The notes beneath the pieces were generated by a model. That model had not been told where the DNA came from and searched no databases. It worked only from the letters and a program-made list of their open reading frames with translations. Below, piece after piece: positions 1 through 6,317 of a DNA stretch of 12,190 bases (position 1 is the stretch's first letter; each line of letters begins with the position of its first letter). This stretch comes from an uncultured bacterium. GTDB lineage: Bacteria > Actinomycetota > Coriobacteriia > Coriobacteriales > Coriobacteriaceae. The DNA lies in the NCBI GenBank assembly GCA_905214895.1, contig CAJMNP010000016.1:1-12190 (forward strand), read 5' to 3'. The position numbers and the translations under genes are program-made.

Positions 1-59
1 CTACACTACAATCCGTTTGAGCAATAGATATATAGGTAGTACCGTGGGGGCGGATGCAG

Positions 60-1214
60 ATGGTCGAGTGGATTGTTCGTCGTGCGCAGGGCGACCGTGC
101 ACGCGTGGGAACGTTGACGGGTATGGTGTGTATTCTCGCCAATGTGGCACTATGCGCTGCGAAGGGTGCAATTGGCGTGCTGTCGGGATCGGTTTCAATC
201 GTGGCGGACGCTATGAACAACCTGTCTGATGCCAGCTCGAACATCGTGAGCGTGCTTGGCTTTAAGCTGGCGGGCAAGCCGGCAGACCCCGAGCATCCTT
301 ACGGCCATGGCCGCTACGAGTATCTCTCGGGTCTGGTCGTGGCGGCGCTCGTGCTGCTGATCGGCCTTGAGCTTATCAAGTCCTCGGTTGAGCGCGTCAT
401 CCACCCCGAACCTGTCGAGTTCTCGCTTGCCCTGGTGGCAGTCCTTGCGCTTTCGATGGTCGTAAAGCTTTGGATGGCGGCCCTCAACCAAAAACTCGGC
501 GATCGCATTGAGTCCGAGACGCTGCATGCGACCGCGCAGGATTCCAAGAACGATGTTCTAGCCACGGGCGCCGTGTTGGCGTGCGCGATTGTTTCGCAGG
601 TGACGCATATCAATCTAGATGCATGGGTCGGCCTTGCCGTTGGCGCCTATATTGGCTGGAGCGGCTTTGAACTCATCCAGGATACGGTGAGCCCGCTTTT
701 GGGCCAGGCGCCCGATCCTAAGCTGGTCAAGCACATTCGAGACAAAATCATGAGCTACCCCGGCGTTTTGGGCGTTCACGATTTGATGGTTCACGACTAC
801 GGCCCAGGCAGAAAGTTCGCAAGTGCCCACGCCGAGATGGCGGCTGAGGCCAGCCTGCTGGAAAGTCACGACACGCTCGACAACATTGAACAGGCATTTA
901 GGAACGAAGACGGCATGATTGTCACGCTCCATTACGACCCCATCGTGACCGACGATCCAAAGGTGGCGAGCATGCGTCTGCGCGTCAACGCTATGGCTCA
1001 AGAGATTGATAGCCGCCTCTCGATCCACGACCTACGCTGTGTTCCGGGCCCCACGCACACCAACGTGATCTTTGACTGCGTGCGTCCCTCGGATCTGCAG
1101 ATGAGTGCCGAAGACTTAAAGCACGCGCTGGCACAACGGGTCGAATCGGAATATCCCAAGTCGATTGCCAAGATCACGATCGACGAAGACTACGTAGGGC
1201 ATACTCACGAGTAA
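60..1214 (+). CDS. Cation diffusion facilitator (CDF) efflux transporter, probable Mn2+ type
   Basis: Inner-membrane antiporter expected to export a divalent metal in exchange for protons. Hydrophobic segments fill roughly residues 20-210 (numbered from the ATG at 60), followed by a soluble part. In TM2 the metal site reads N53-x-x-x-D57 (with D50 just before). In TM5 it reads D161-S-K-N-D165. Zinc CDFs usually have HxxxD in TM5, whereas DxxxD is typical of Mn CDFs of the MntE/MneP kind, so manganese is the inferred substrate. The C-terminal part looks like a ZT_dimer ferredoxin-like domain (about 215-290) plus a further ~90 residues that may be a second such domain, ending in a His-containing tail (GHTHE). 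Start: an in-frame ATG at 54 lies too close to the G-rich Shine-Dalgarno at 46-50, and the ATG at 60 gives a 9-nt spacing. A TACAAT hexamer at 7-12 could be the -10. It is probably cotranscribed with the phosphatase gene 39 nt downstream. Confidence 0.88.
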   Translation: MVEWIVRRAQGDRARVGTLTGMVCILANVALCAAKGAIGVLSGSVSIVADAMNNLSDASSNIVSVLGFKLAGKPADPEHPYGHGRYEYLSGLVVAALVLLIGLELIKSSVERVIHPEPVEFSLALVAVLALSMVVKLWMAALNQKLGDRIESETLHATAQDSKNDVLATGAVLACAIVSQVTHINLDAWVGLAVGAYIGWSGFELIQDTVSPLLGQAPDPKLVKHIRDKIMSYPGVLGVHDLMVHDYGPGRKFASAHAEMAAEASLLESHDTLDNIEQAFRNEDGMIVTLHYDPIVTDDPKVASMRLRVNAMAQEIDSRLSIHDLRCVPGPTHTNVIFDCVRPSDLQMSAEDLKHALAQRVESEYPKSIAKITIDEDYVGHTHE

Positions 1215-1253
1215 GGCTGTGCCGGCAAAGCAGGTTATGCAGAAGGGGAGAGC

Positions 1254-1880
1254 ATGAAGAAGCTGTATCTACTCCGCCACGGTCAGACGGAGTTCAACGT
1301 CAAAAAGCTGGTCCAGGGCCGCTGCGATTCTCCGTTGACCGATCTGGGCCGCAAGCAAGCGGGAATGGCTGCCGCATGGCTCAAAGCCCACGGCGTCGTC
1401 CCCGACAAAGTGGTCTCTTCGCCCTTAGGCCGAGCCATGGACACGGCAAGTCTCGTCGCAACCGAACTCCTCGGCCGGGATGCAGCAGTCGAGCCCTGCG
1501 AAGGCATCATCGAGCGCAGCTACGGCACCTTCGAAGAAGGCCCCCACGACGCCCTGCCCACCGACGTCTGGGATCCGGGCGAGGATTTGGTCCCCTTCGG
1601 AGGAGAAGGAAGCCGCGCGCTGCAAGAACGCATGGTAGGCACCCTCACCCATCTCATGGGCGCCGAGAGCATCGAAACCCTCCTAGCAGTAAGCCACGGC
1701 AGCGCCAGCCGCCAATTTATCAAGGCCGCGGCCCCAGAGGGCCTCGAGCTCCCAGCAAAACTACCCAACTGCGCCATTATGATCTTCGATTTTGAAGAGT
1801 CCAAGCCGCAGGCAGAAGGCGAACCGCCCCAATGCAAGTTCACCCTCCAGCAAATAGTTGATCCCCAACAAAGTAATTAG
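1254..1880 (+). CDS. Histidine phosphatase family protein (phosphoglycerate mutase-like fold)
   Basis: 208 residues of the histidine phosphatase superfamily branch 1. The catalytic motif L-R8-H9-G10-Q-T is at the N terminus, where H9 would be the phosphorylated residue. The family's other active-site positions are visible: R60 in SSPLGRAMDTA, the acid E87 in IIERSYGTFE, and the second histidine H148 in VSHGSASR. The length fits small-molecule phosphatases or cofactor-dependent PGM-like enzymes such as GpmB, CobC or sugar-phosphate phosphatases. The substrate cannot be read from the sequence and the gene is not in a glycolytic context. The start is supported by AGAAGGGGAGAG just upstream of ATG. 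It follows the CDF gene by 39 nt without an obvious terminator, so the two likely share a transcript that runs into the inverted repeat at 1918. Confidence 0.88.
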   Translation: MKKLYLLRHGQTEFNVKKLVQGRCDSPLTDLGRKQAGMAAAWLKAHGVVPDKVVSSPLGRAMDTASLVATELLGRDAAVEPCEGIIERSYGTFEEGPHDALPTDVWDPGEDLVPFGGEGSRALQERMVGTLTHLMGAESIETLLAVSHGSASRQFIKAAAPEGLELPAKLPNCAIMIFDFEESKPQAEGEPPQCKFTLQQIVDPQQSN

Positions 1881-1917
1881 CTGAACGAGCAGAGTTAAGC
1901 AGACATCAACGTGTCGT

Positions 1918-2068
1918 CTCCCGAGCACGGCGGAGGGTCGGAGAAATATATTAAGGTCATCGTGAGTTCCGCACGCAAAGGAGAGCACTTAATGTGCTCT
2001 CCGTCTTGCGCAGGACTGTAGAGCAGGGACCTTAATATATTTCTCCGACCCTCCGCCGTGCTCGGGAG
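1918..2068. repeat. Perfect 41-bp inverted repeat with 69-nt spacer
   Basis: Left arm 1918-1958 begins ctcccgag and ends ttaaggtc. Right arm 2028-2068 is its exact reverse complement over all 41 positions, and complementarity stops abruptly at both edges. The 69-nt spacer holds a second small hairpin (1980-2002). No target-site duplication is obvious at the flanks (gtgtcgt before, ccatcc after). It could be a MITE-like insertion, an invertible segment, or a very strong transcription end for the upstream genes. No long U-tract follows the right arm, so a classical intrinsic terminator is not well supported. Confidence 0.9.
1980..2002 (+). other. Hairpin masking a Shine-Dalgarno and start codon in the inverted-repeat spacer
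   Basis: A 9-bp stem (ggagagcac at 1980-1988, gtgctctcc at 1994-2002) closes a 5-nt loop. The left strand is a good Shine-Dalgarno (AAAGGAGAG at 1977-1985), and the ATG at 1992-1994 sits partly in the loop. That ATG opens a 9-codon reading frame, MCSPSCAGL, ending with TAG at 2019-2021. The initiation region closely resembles those of rplD (aaggagaacacttaa before ATG) and rpsS in this window. Whether it is translated is unknown; it may be a leader peptide or a relic of a lost start. Confidence 0.35.
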
Positions 2069-2117
2069 CCATCCACGCACTTTACCTGCGTAAACAATGT
2101 GAGTGAAATATGAATCT

Positions 2118-2146
2118 CGATGGATACGCCCGCAGCCGTGTATACT
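2118..2146 (+). promoter_or_regulatory. Candidate promoter of the rplC transcript, with shared upstream element
   Basis: A TATACT hexamer at 2141-2146 is a fair -10. No good TTGACA match exists at 16-18 nt upstream (cgatgg region). The stretch 2120-2145 matches 3985-4010 upstream of rplB at 23 of 26 positions (blocks ATGGA, ACGCCCG and CCGTGTATAC), which argues for a common regulatory function. If this is the promoter, the rplC 5' leader is about 180 nt. Confidence 0.5.
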
Positions 2147-2329
2147 AAACAGCTGTGTGTAACCAGGGGAGTATTCTGGCTGGACAAAATGCCTGCTTAA
2201 TAGGGTTGTCAGGTAGTCCGGGCGAAATACAAGACTGGGGAGCACGTCGTGTAAGTAGTGGTCCTCTAGGGGCGTACGCTCGGTGGTGTACGCATTGTCC
2301 CAAGACCACGCGAGAGTTGGGATCATATC
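2147..2329 (+). promoter_or_regulatory. Structured 5' leader of rplC
   Basis: No convincing gene is present between the -10 and rplC. Stem-loops can be drawn: ggac/gtcc (starting near 2182) enclosing cctg/cagg, and a nested structure in which gtggtc (2258-2263) pairs with gaccac (2304-2309) around an inner stem gcgtac (2272-2277) with gtacgc (2288-2293). In E. coli the S10 operon leader is where L4 represses its own operon. A similar role here is only an inference from position and length. Confidence 0.4.
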
Positions 2330-2950
2330 TTGATCAGCATGATTCTCGGCCGCAAGATTGGCATGACCCAGGTTTGGGACGAGGACGATAACGTCGTTCC
2401 CGTCACGGTCATCCAGGCTGGCCCCTGCGCTGTCTCGCAGGTTAAAACTCAGGCAACCGACGGCTATGACGCCGTCCAGATCGGTTTCGGCGACATCAAG
2501 GCCAAGAACGTGAACAAGCCCATGGCTGGTCACTTCGCCAAGGCTGGCGTCGAGCCTGTCCGCTTCCTTCGTGAGGTCCGCGTCGAGAACGGCGAGGAGC
2601 ACAAGGTCGGCGAGGTCGTCACCGTCGCTGATTTCGCTGATGTCGAGAAGGTCGACGTCATCGGTACCTCCAAGGGTAAGGGCTTCCAGGGTCGCATCAA
2701 GCGCTGGGGTCAGCGCCGCGGTCCTATGACGCATGGTTCTCACTTCCAGCGTCACCCCGGTTCTATCGGTCAGTGCGCCTATCCTGCGCGCGTCCTCAAG
2801 GGCGTCAAGATGGCCGGTCACATGGGTAACGAGCGCGTTACCGTCAAGAACCTTTCCGTTGTCCGCATCGATGCCGAGCAGAACCTCATCTTGGTCAAGG
2901 GCGCTGTCCCGGGTGCCAAGAATGGTCTCGTCGCCATCCGTATGGCCTAA
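2330..2950 (+). CDS. rplC: 50S ribosomal protein L3
   Basis: 206-residue L3, an early-assembling 23S rRNA-binding protein at the base of the large subunit. The N terminus shows the conserved [14 protein letters not shown] (residues 5-18), and the central basic loop (about 115-165) carries [18 protein letters not shown], then [14 protein letters not shown], that reaches toward the peptidyl transferase centre. Start: TTG at 2330 is preceded by a weak TTGGGA at 2317-2322. The alternative ATG at 2339 (removing three residues) has no Shine-Dalgarno at proper spacing, so TTG is preferred with modest certainty. It is the first ribosomal gene in the window; rpsJ, which normally precedes it, is absent. 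rplD follows after 46 nt. Confidence 0.95.
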   Translation: MISMILGRKIGMTQVWDEDDNVVPVTVIQAGPCAVSQVKTQATDGYDAVQIGFGDIKAKNVNKPMAGHFAKAGVEPVRFLREVRVENGEEHKVGEVVTVADFADVEKVDVIGTSKGKGFQGRIKRWGQRRGPMTHGSHFQRHPGSIGQCAYPARVLKGVKMAGHMGNERVTVKNLSVVRIDAEQNLILVKGAVPGAKNGLVAIRMA

Positions 2951-2996
2951 GGGCCCAGCCCATTTAGCCCAGCGTCATACCAAGGAGAACACTTAA

Positions 2997-3623
2997 ATGG
3001 CAAAGTTTGAAGTAAAGAACAGCGAGGGCAAGAAGGTCGCCGAGGCCGAGCTCGCCGCTGAGGTGTACGGCATCGAGCCGAACATCCACGTTATGCACCA
3101 CATCGTCAAGTGCCAGATGGCCTCTTGGCGTCAGGGCACCCAGTCTACTAAGGGTCGCTCTGAGGTTTCCGGTGGCGGCAAGAAGCCTTGGCGTCAGAAG
3201 GGCACCGGCCGTGCCCGCCAGGGTTCCATCCGTGCTGCCCAGTGGCGTCACGGTGGCGTCGTCTTCGCCCCCAAGCCCCGTTCCTACGCTAAGCGTATGA
3301 ACAACAAGGAGGTCAAGCTGGCTATGCGCTCCGCGCTGTCCGCCAAGCTGGCCGATGGCGAGCTCGTGCTCGTCGACGACTACGGCTTCGAGAAGCCTTC
3401 CACCAAGGCTGCCGTCGCCATGCTCAAGGCTCTCGGCCTTGAGGGCAAGCGTCTGACCATCATCGTTCGCGATGAGGACGTCAACGCCTACCTGTCGTTC
3501 CGCAACATTCCCAAGACGTTCATCATCACCGCTGACGAGGCCAACACCTACGATCTCGTCAACAACAACGCTGTGCTGATGCCCGCCGACATCGCCGCTC
3601 ACTTCGGGGAGGTGCTTGCATAA
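2997..3623 (+). CDS. rplD: 50S ribosomal protein L4
   Basis: 208-residue L4 of the large subunit, lining the upper exit tunnel. The long extended loop is clear at about residues 45-95 (RQGTQSTKGRSEVSGGGKKP, then WRQKGTGRARQGSIRAAQWR), followed by the globular Rossmann-like domain with VLVDDYGFEKPSTK and the C-terminal VLMPADIAAHF. The ATG is preceded by a strong AAGGAG with good spacing. The stop TAA (3621-3623) directly abuts the rplW ATG at 3624. In gamma-proteobacteria L4 is the autorepressor of this operon; nothing in the protein alone shows whether this applies here. Confidence 0.96.
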   Translation: MAKFEVKNSEGKKVAEAELAAEVYGIEPNIHVMHHIVKCQMASWRQGTQSTKGRSEVSGGGKKPWRQKGTGRARQGSIRAAQWRHGGVVFAPKPRSYAKRMNNKEVKLAMRSALSAKLADGELVLVDDYGFEKPSTKAAVAMLKALGLEGKRLTIIVRDEDVNAYLSFRNIPKTFIITADEANTYDLVNNNAVLMPADIAAHFGEVLA

Positions 3624-3911
3624 ATGACCGCCCACGAGATCATCATCCGTCCGATCGTGTCCGAGCGTTCCTTCTCCGGCATGGAGCAGAACAAGTACAC
3701 GTTCGAGGTCGCCAAGGATGCTAACAAGTATCAGATCAAGGACGCTGTCGAGGAGATCTTCGGCGTCAAGGTCGTTCGCGTGAACACCTTGACGGTCAAG
3801 CCCAAGACCAAGCGCGTGCGCTATGTCGCCGGCAAGACCCGTTCTTGGAAGAAGGCCATCGTCACGCTGGCCGAGGGCGACACCATCGAGGTCTTTGGCA
3901 ACCAGGCCTAA
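3624..3911 (+). CDS. rplW: 50S ribosomal protein L23
   Basis: 95-residue L23, the exit-tunnel rim protein that docks trigger factor and SRP. It shows the typical opening IIIRPIVSERSFSGMEQNKY (residues 6-25), then FEVAKDANKYQIKDAVEEIF and the loop with VKVVRVNTLTVKPKTKRVR. The start codon follows rplD without any gap, and its Shine-Dalgarno (GGGGAGG) lies inside the last codons of rplD, so translation is probably coupled. It is followed by 179 nt of non-coding DNA before rplB, whereas in most S10 clusters the two genes nearly touch. Confidence 0.95.
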   Translation: MTAHEIIIRPIVSERSFSGMEQNKYTFEVAKDANKYQIKDAVEEIFGVKVVRVNTLTVKPKTKRVRYVAGKTRSWKKAIVTLAEGDTIEVFGNQA

Positions 3912-3929
3912 GACTCGCTGCTGTTGAGT

Positions 3930-3965
3930 GAGCTCATGCCTCCCAAATAGGGGAGGCGAGAGCTC
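3930..3965 (+). terminator. Hairpin after rplW, possible attenuator or internal terminator
   Basis: GAGCTC (3930-3935) pairs with GAGCTC (3960-3965), then a 2x2 internal mismatch, then gcctccc (3938-3944) with gggaggc (3951-3957) around a 6-nt loop. The stem is stable, but only AAGGTTT follows, so termination without a proper U-tract is uncertain. It may instead protect the rplC-D-W message or act as an attenuator for the downstream genes. Confidence 0.5.
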
Positions 3966-3972
3966 AAGGTTT

Positions 3973-4011
3973 CGGGCGTATAAAATGGACACGCCCGGAA
4001 CCGTGTATACG
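3973..4011 (+). promoter_or_regulatory. Candidate internal promoter / operator upstream of rplB
   Basis: cgggcgt (3973-3979) and acgcccg (3991-3997) form a perfect 7-bp inverted repeat around a segment containing TATAAA (3979-3984). Immediately downstream is CCGTGTATACG with a TATACG hexamer at 4006-4011. Positions 3985-4010 repeat the rplC upstream element with three mismatches. Either hexamer could be the -10; neither has a consensus -35. The element would give rplB and the genes after it their own transcript. Confidence 0.45.
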
Positions 4012-4019
4012 TCCGGTGT

Positions 4020-4060
4020 CATCGCACCCGAGGCAGAACCTCGAATCCCTGTCTGCGATG
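4020..4060 (+). promoter_or_regulatory. Two-stem leader structure before rplB
   Basis: catcgca (4020-4026) pairs with tgcgatg (4054-4060), enclosing a second stem cgagg (4029-4033) with cctcg (4039-4043) and a 5-nt loop. It lies in the predicted rplB 5' leader, 30 nt upstream of the start. It could be a ribosomal protein binding site or attenuator; this is inferred from base pairing only. Confidence 0.4.
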
Positions 4061-4090
4061 GCTAACGGATTCCTATTGAAAGGGATTGTA

Positions 4091-4921
4091 ATGGCTGTAA
4101 AGCACCTTAAGCCGACCTCCGCTGGTAGGCGTTGGCAGACGATCTCCGATTTCTCTGAGATCACCTGCACCAAGCCCGAGAAGTCTCTTCTCGAGCCCCT
4201 GCCCAAGAAGGCCGGTCGTAACAACAACGGCCGCATCACCACCCGCCACCAGGGCGGCGGCGTGAAGCGTCGTTACCGCGTGATCGACTTCAAGCGCAAC
4301 AAGGACGGCGTGCCCGCCAAGGTTGCCACGATCGAGTACGATCCGAACCGTTCCGCTCGCATCGCTCTGCTGCACTACGCTGACGGTGAGAAGCGCTACA
4401 TCTTGGCCCCCAAGGGCCTCGAGGTCGGTCAGACCATCATGTCCGGTTCTGACGCCGACATCAAGCCGGGCAACGCTCTGCCCCTCGCCGACATCCCCGT
4501 CGGTACGCTCATCCACGCCGTCGAGTTCCAGCCGGGCAAGGGCGCTGCTATCGCCCGTTCCGCCGGCAACTCCTGCCAGCTGATGGGTAAGGAGGGCAAG
4601 TACGCTATCGTCCGTATGCCTTCCTCCGAGATGCGCCGCATCCTCGTTACCTGCCGCGCCACCGTCGGTGAGGTCGGCAACGCCGATCACTCCAACATCG
4701 TCATCGGCAAGGCCGGCCGTAAGCGTCACATGAACGTGCGCCCGACCGTCCGCGGTACCGTCATGAACCCTGTCGACCACCCGCACGGCGGTGGCGAGGG
4801 CAAGAACCACACCTCTGGTCGTCCCTCTGTTACCCCCTGGGGTAAGCCGACGAAGGGCCTTCGTACGCGCAAGAAGAAGAAGGTCTCGAACCAGCACATC
4901 ATTCGTCGCCGTAAGAAGTAA
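4091..4921 (+). CDS. rplB: 50S ribosomal protein L2
   Basis: 276-residue L2, required for subunit association and peptidyl transferase centre assembly. The protein begins [16 protein letters not shown]. It contains the N-terminal [20 protein letters not shown] (starting near residue 40) and the near-invariant [11 protein letters not shown] with H230 and H232. The tail [20 protein letters not shown] is strongly basic. The reading frame is open further upstream to 4016, but those residues do not match L2 and would run through the leader hairpin; the ATG at 4091 has AAAGGGA at about 4079-4085, so it is chosen. rpsS follows after 32 nt. Confidence 0.97.
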   Translation: MAVKHLKPTSAGRRWQTISDFSEITCTKPEKSLLEPLPKKAGRNNNGRITTRHQGGGVKRRYRVIDFKRNKDGVPAKVATIEYDPNRSARIALLHYADGEKRYILAPKGLEVGQTIMSGSDADIKPGNALPLADIPVGTLIHAVEFQPGKGAAIARSAGNSCQLMGKEGKYAIVRMPSSEMRRILVTCRATVGEVGNADHSNIVIGKAGRKRHMNVRPTVRGTVMNPVDHPHGGGEGKNHTSGRPSVTPWGKPTKGLRTRKKKKVSNQHIIRRRKK

Positions 4922-4953
4922 TTTCGGATACCGAGTTTTAGGAGAAAGCACTT

Positions 4954-5214
4954 ATGAGCAGAAGTCTCAAAAAGGGCCCGTTCGTGGAGACTCGCCTTCT
5001 CTCGCGTATCACCGCGATGAACGAGGCTGGCAAGAAGGACGTCGTGAAGACCTGGTCCCGCGCGTCCACCATCTTCCCCGAGATGGTTGGTCACACCATC
5101 GCCGTCCACGACGGCCGCAAGCATGTGCCCGTGTATGTTACCGAGTCCATGGTTGGTCACAAGCTCGGCGAGTTCGCGCCGACTCGTACGTTCCGTGGCC
5201 ACAAGGCCAAATAG
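4954..5214 (+). CDS. rpsS: 30S ribosomal protein S19
   Basis: 86-residue S19, a head protein of the small subunit that contacts the A-site tRNA and the inter-subunit bridge. Conserved segments are [11 protein letters not shown] at the N terminus, [20 protein letters not shown] (residues 30-49) and the C-terminal [16 protein letters not shown]. The length is usual for the family. TTAGGAGAAAGCACTT directly before ATG provides the ribosome binding site; this initiation region resembles that of rplD. rplV follows after 14 nt, so the two are cotranscribed. Confidence 0.96.
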   Translation: MSRSLKKGPFVETRLLSRITAMNEAGKKDVVKTWSRASTIFPEMVGHTIAVHDGRKHVPVYVTESMVGHKLGEFAPTRTFRGHKAK

Positions 5215-5228
5215 GGGGTTAACCGTAA

Positions 5229-5600
5229 ATGGCAACTAAGTCTATTGAAACTGAGGCCACCGAGGTTCGCGCCGTCGCTAAGTACGTGCGTGTTTCCCCC
5301 AGCAAGGCCCGCCTGGTGGTCGATTTGATCCGCCGCAAGCCTGTCGCTCAGGCCTTCGACATCCTCCACTTCTGCGACCGCGCCGTCGCCGTGGATGTCG
5401 AGAAGGTTCTCCGTTCCGCCGTTGCGAACGCCGAGAACAACAACGGTCTGCGTGCCGACAACCTGGTTGTCGCCGCTGCCTATGTTGACGAGGGTCCGAC
5501 GCTTAAGCGCATCCGTCCCCGCGCCAAGGGTTCCGCTTCTCGCATTCTGAAGCGTACTTCCCACATCACCGTCGTCGTTGCTCCTCGAAAGGAGGCGTAA
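5229..5600 (+). CDS. rplV: 50S ribosomal protein L22
   Basis: 123-residue L22, whose beta-hairpin lines the exit tunnel at the constriction with L4. Conserved features are [20 protein letters not shown] (residues 20-39), the [13 protein letters not shown] segment, and the hairpin with [20 protein letters not shown]. It has about ten extra N-terminal residues ([10 protein letters not shown]) compared with the shortest homologues. The start is preceded by GGGGG at 5214-5218. The last codons encode the Shine-Dalgarno of rpsC, within a small hairpin (5581-5594). Confidence 0.96.
   Translation: MATKSIETEATEVRAVAKYVRVSPSKARLVVDLIRRKPVAQAFDILHFCDRAVAVDVEKVLRSAVANAENNNGLRADNLVVAAAYVDEGPTLKRIRPRAKGSASRILKRTSHITVVVAPRKEA
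5581..5594 (+). promoter_or_regulatory. rpsC Shine-Dalgarno partly paired in a CGAA-loop hairpin
   Basis: ctcct (5581-5585) and aggag (5590-5594) pair around the tetraloop cgaa, sequestering most of the AAAGGAGG sequence (5588-5595) that serves rpsC 11 nt downstream. Because it lies at the end of rplV, ribosomes finishing rplV would melt it, suggesting translational coupling of L22 and S3 synthesis. Confidence 0.45.
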
Positions 5601-5606
5601 AGCTGT

Positions 5607-6317
5607 ATGGGTCAGAAAGTCTACCCCACCGGCTTCCGTCTTGGCATCACCGAGAACTGGCGCTCCCGCTGGTTCGCAGAGAAGGATTACGCTAAGACCC
5701 TCGGTAACGATCTCGAGATCCGCAAGTACCTCGAGAAGCGTCTTTCCCGCGCAGCTGTCTCCCGCGTCGAGATCGAGCGCGCTGGCGACAAGGTGAAGGT
5801 CATCATCCTCACCGCTCGCCCCGGCGTTGTCATCGGTAAGAAGGGTGCCGAGATCGATACCCTCCGCACCGAGCTCGAGAAGGTCGCTGGCGTCTCCAAG
5901 GGCCAGCTCTCCGTCGACGTTGTCGAGATCAAGCGCCCCGAGCTCGACGCCAACCTCGTTGCTCAGTCTATCGCCGAGCAGCTTGAGGGCCGCGTTGCCT
6001 TCCGTCGCGCTATGCGCAAGGCTGTCCAGTCTGCCCGCAAGGCCGGCGCTAAGGGCATCCGTATCCAGTGCTCCGGTCGTCTCGGCGGTGCCGAGATGGG
6101 CCGTCGTGAGTGGTACCGCGAGGGTCGCGTGCCTCTGCACACCCTCCGTGCCAAGATCGACTACGGCACGGCTGTCGCCAGCACCACCATGGGCGCTTGC
6201 GGCGTGAAGGTCTGGATCTACCTGGGCGAGAAGCTCCCGGGCCAGCCTGTTCCCAACCCTGCACTCGAGGGCTCTTCCCGTCCTCGTCGTCGTAACTCCG
6301 AGAGGAGGGGTCAGTAG
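5607..6317 (+). CDS. rpsC: 30S ribosomal protein S3
   Basis: 236-residue S3 of the small-subunit head, forming part of the mRNA entry channel. It starts [21 protein letters not shown] type II KH domain is seen at about residues 40-110 with the GxxG loop G77-K-K-G80, followed by the C-terminal S3 domain with [20 protein letters not shown] and [20 protein letters not shown]. The terminal [12 protein letters not shown] is a short basic tail. The stop TAG overlaps the GTG start of rplP by one base, giving tight coupling. Confidence 0.97.
   Translation: MGQKVYPTGFRLGITENWRSRWFAEKDYAKTLGNDLEIRKYLEKRLSRAAVSRVEIERAGDKVKVIILTARPGVVIGKKGAEIDTLRTELEKVAGVSKGQLSVDVVEIKRPELDANLVAQSIAEQLEGRVAFRRAMRKAVQSARKAGAKGIRIQCSGRLGGAEMGRREWYREGRVPLHTLRAKIDYGTAVASTTMGACGVKVWIYLGEKLPGQPVPNPALEGSSRPRRRNSERRGQ

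Noticed and set aside
2155..2391. 78-codon + strand ORF upstream of rplC as a possible rpsJ
   Set aside because: The translation shows no S10 features and overlaps the start of rplC in another frame.
2964..4022. 352-codon minus-strand ORF opposite rplD and rplW
   Set aside because: It is the antisense of highly biased ribosomal codons, which often leaves the complementary frame open; the same holds for the long minus-strand frames at 1895-2821, 4073-4951 and 5157-6140.
4016..4090. 25-codon N-terminal extension of rplB
   Set aside because: Sequence does not resemble L2, it runs through the leader stems, and the ATG at 4091 has both a ribosome binding site and the family's [10 protein letters not shown] start.
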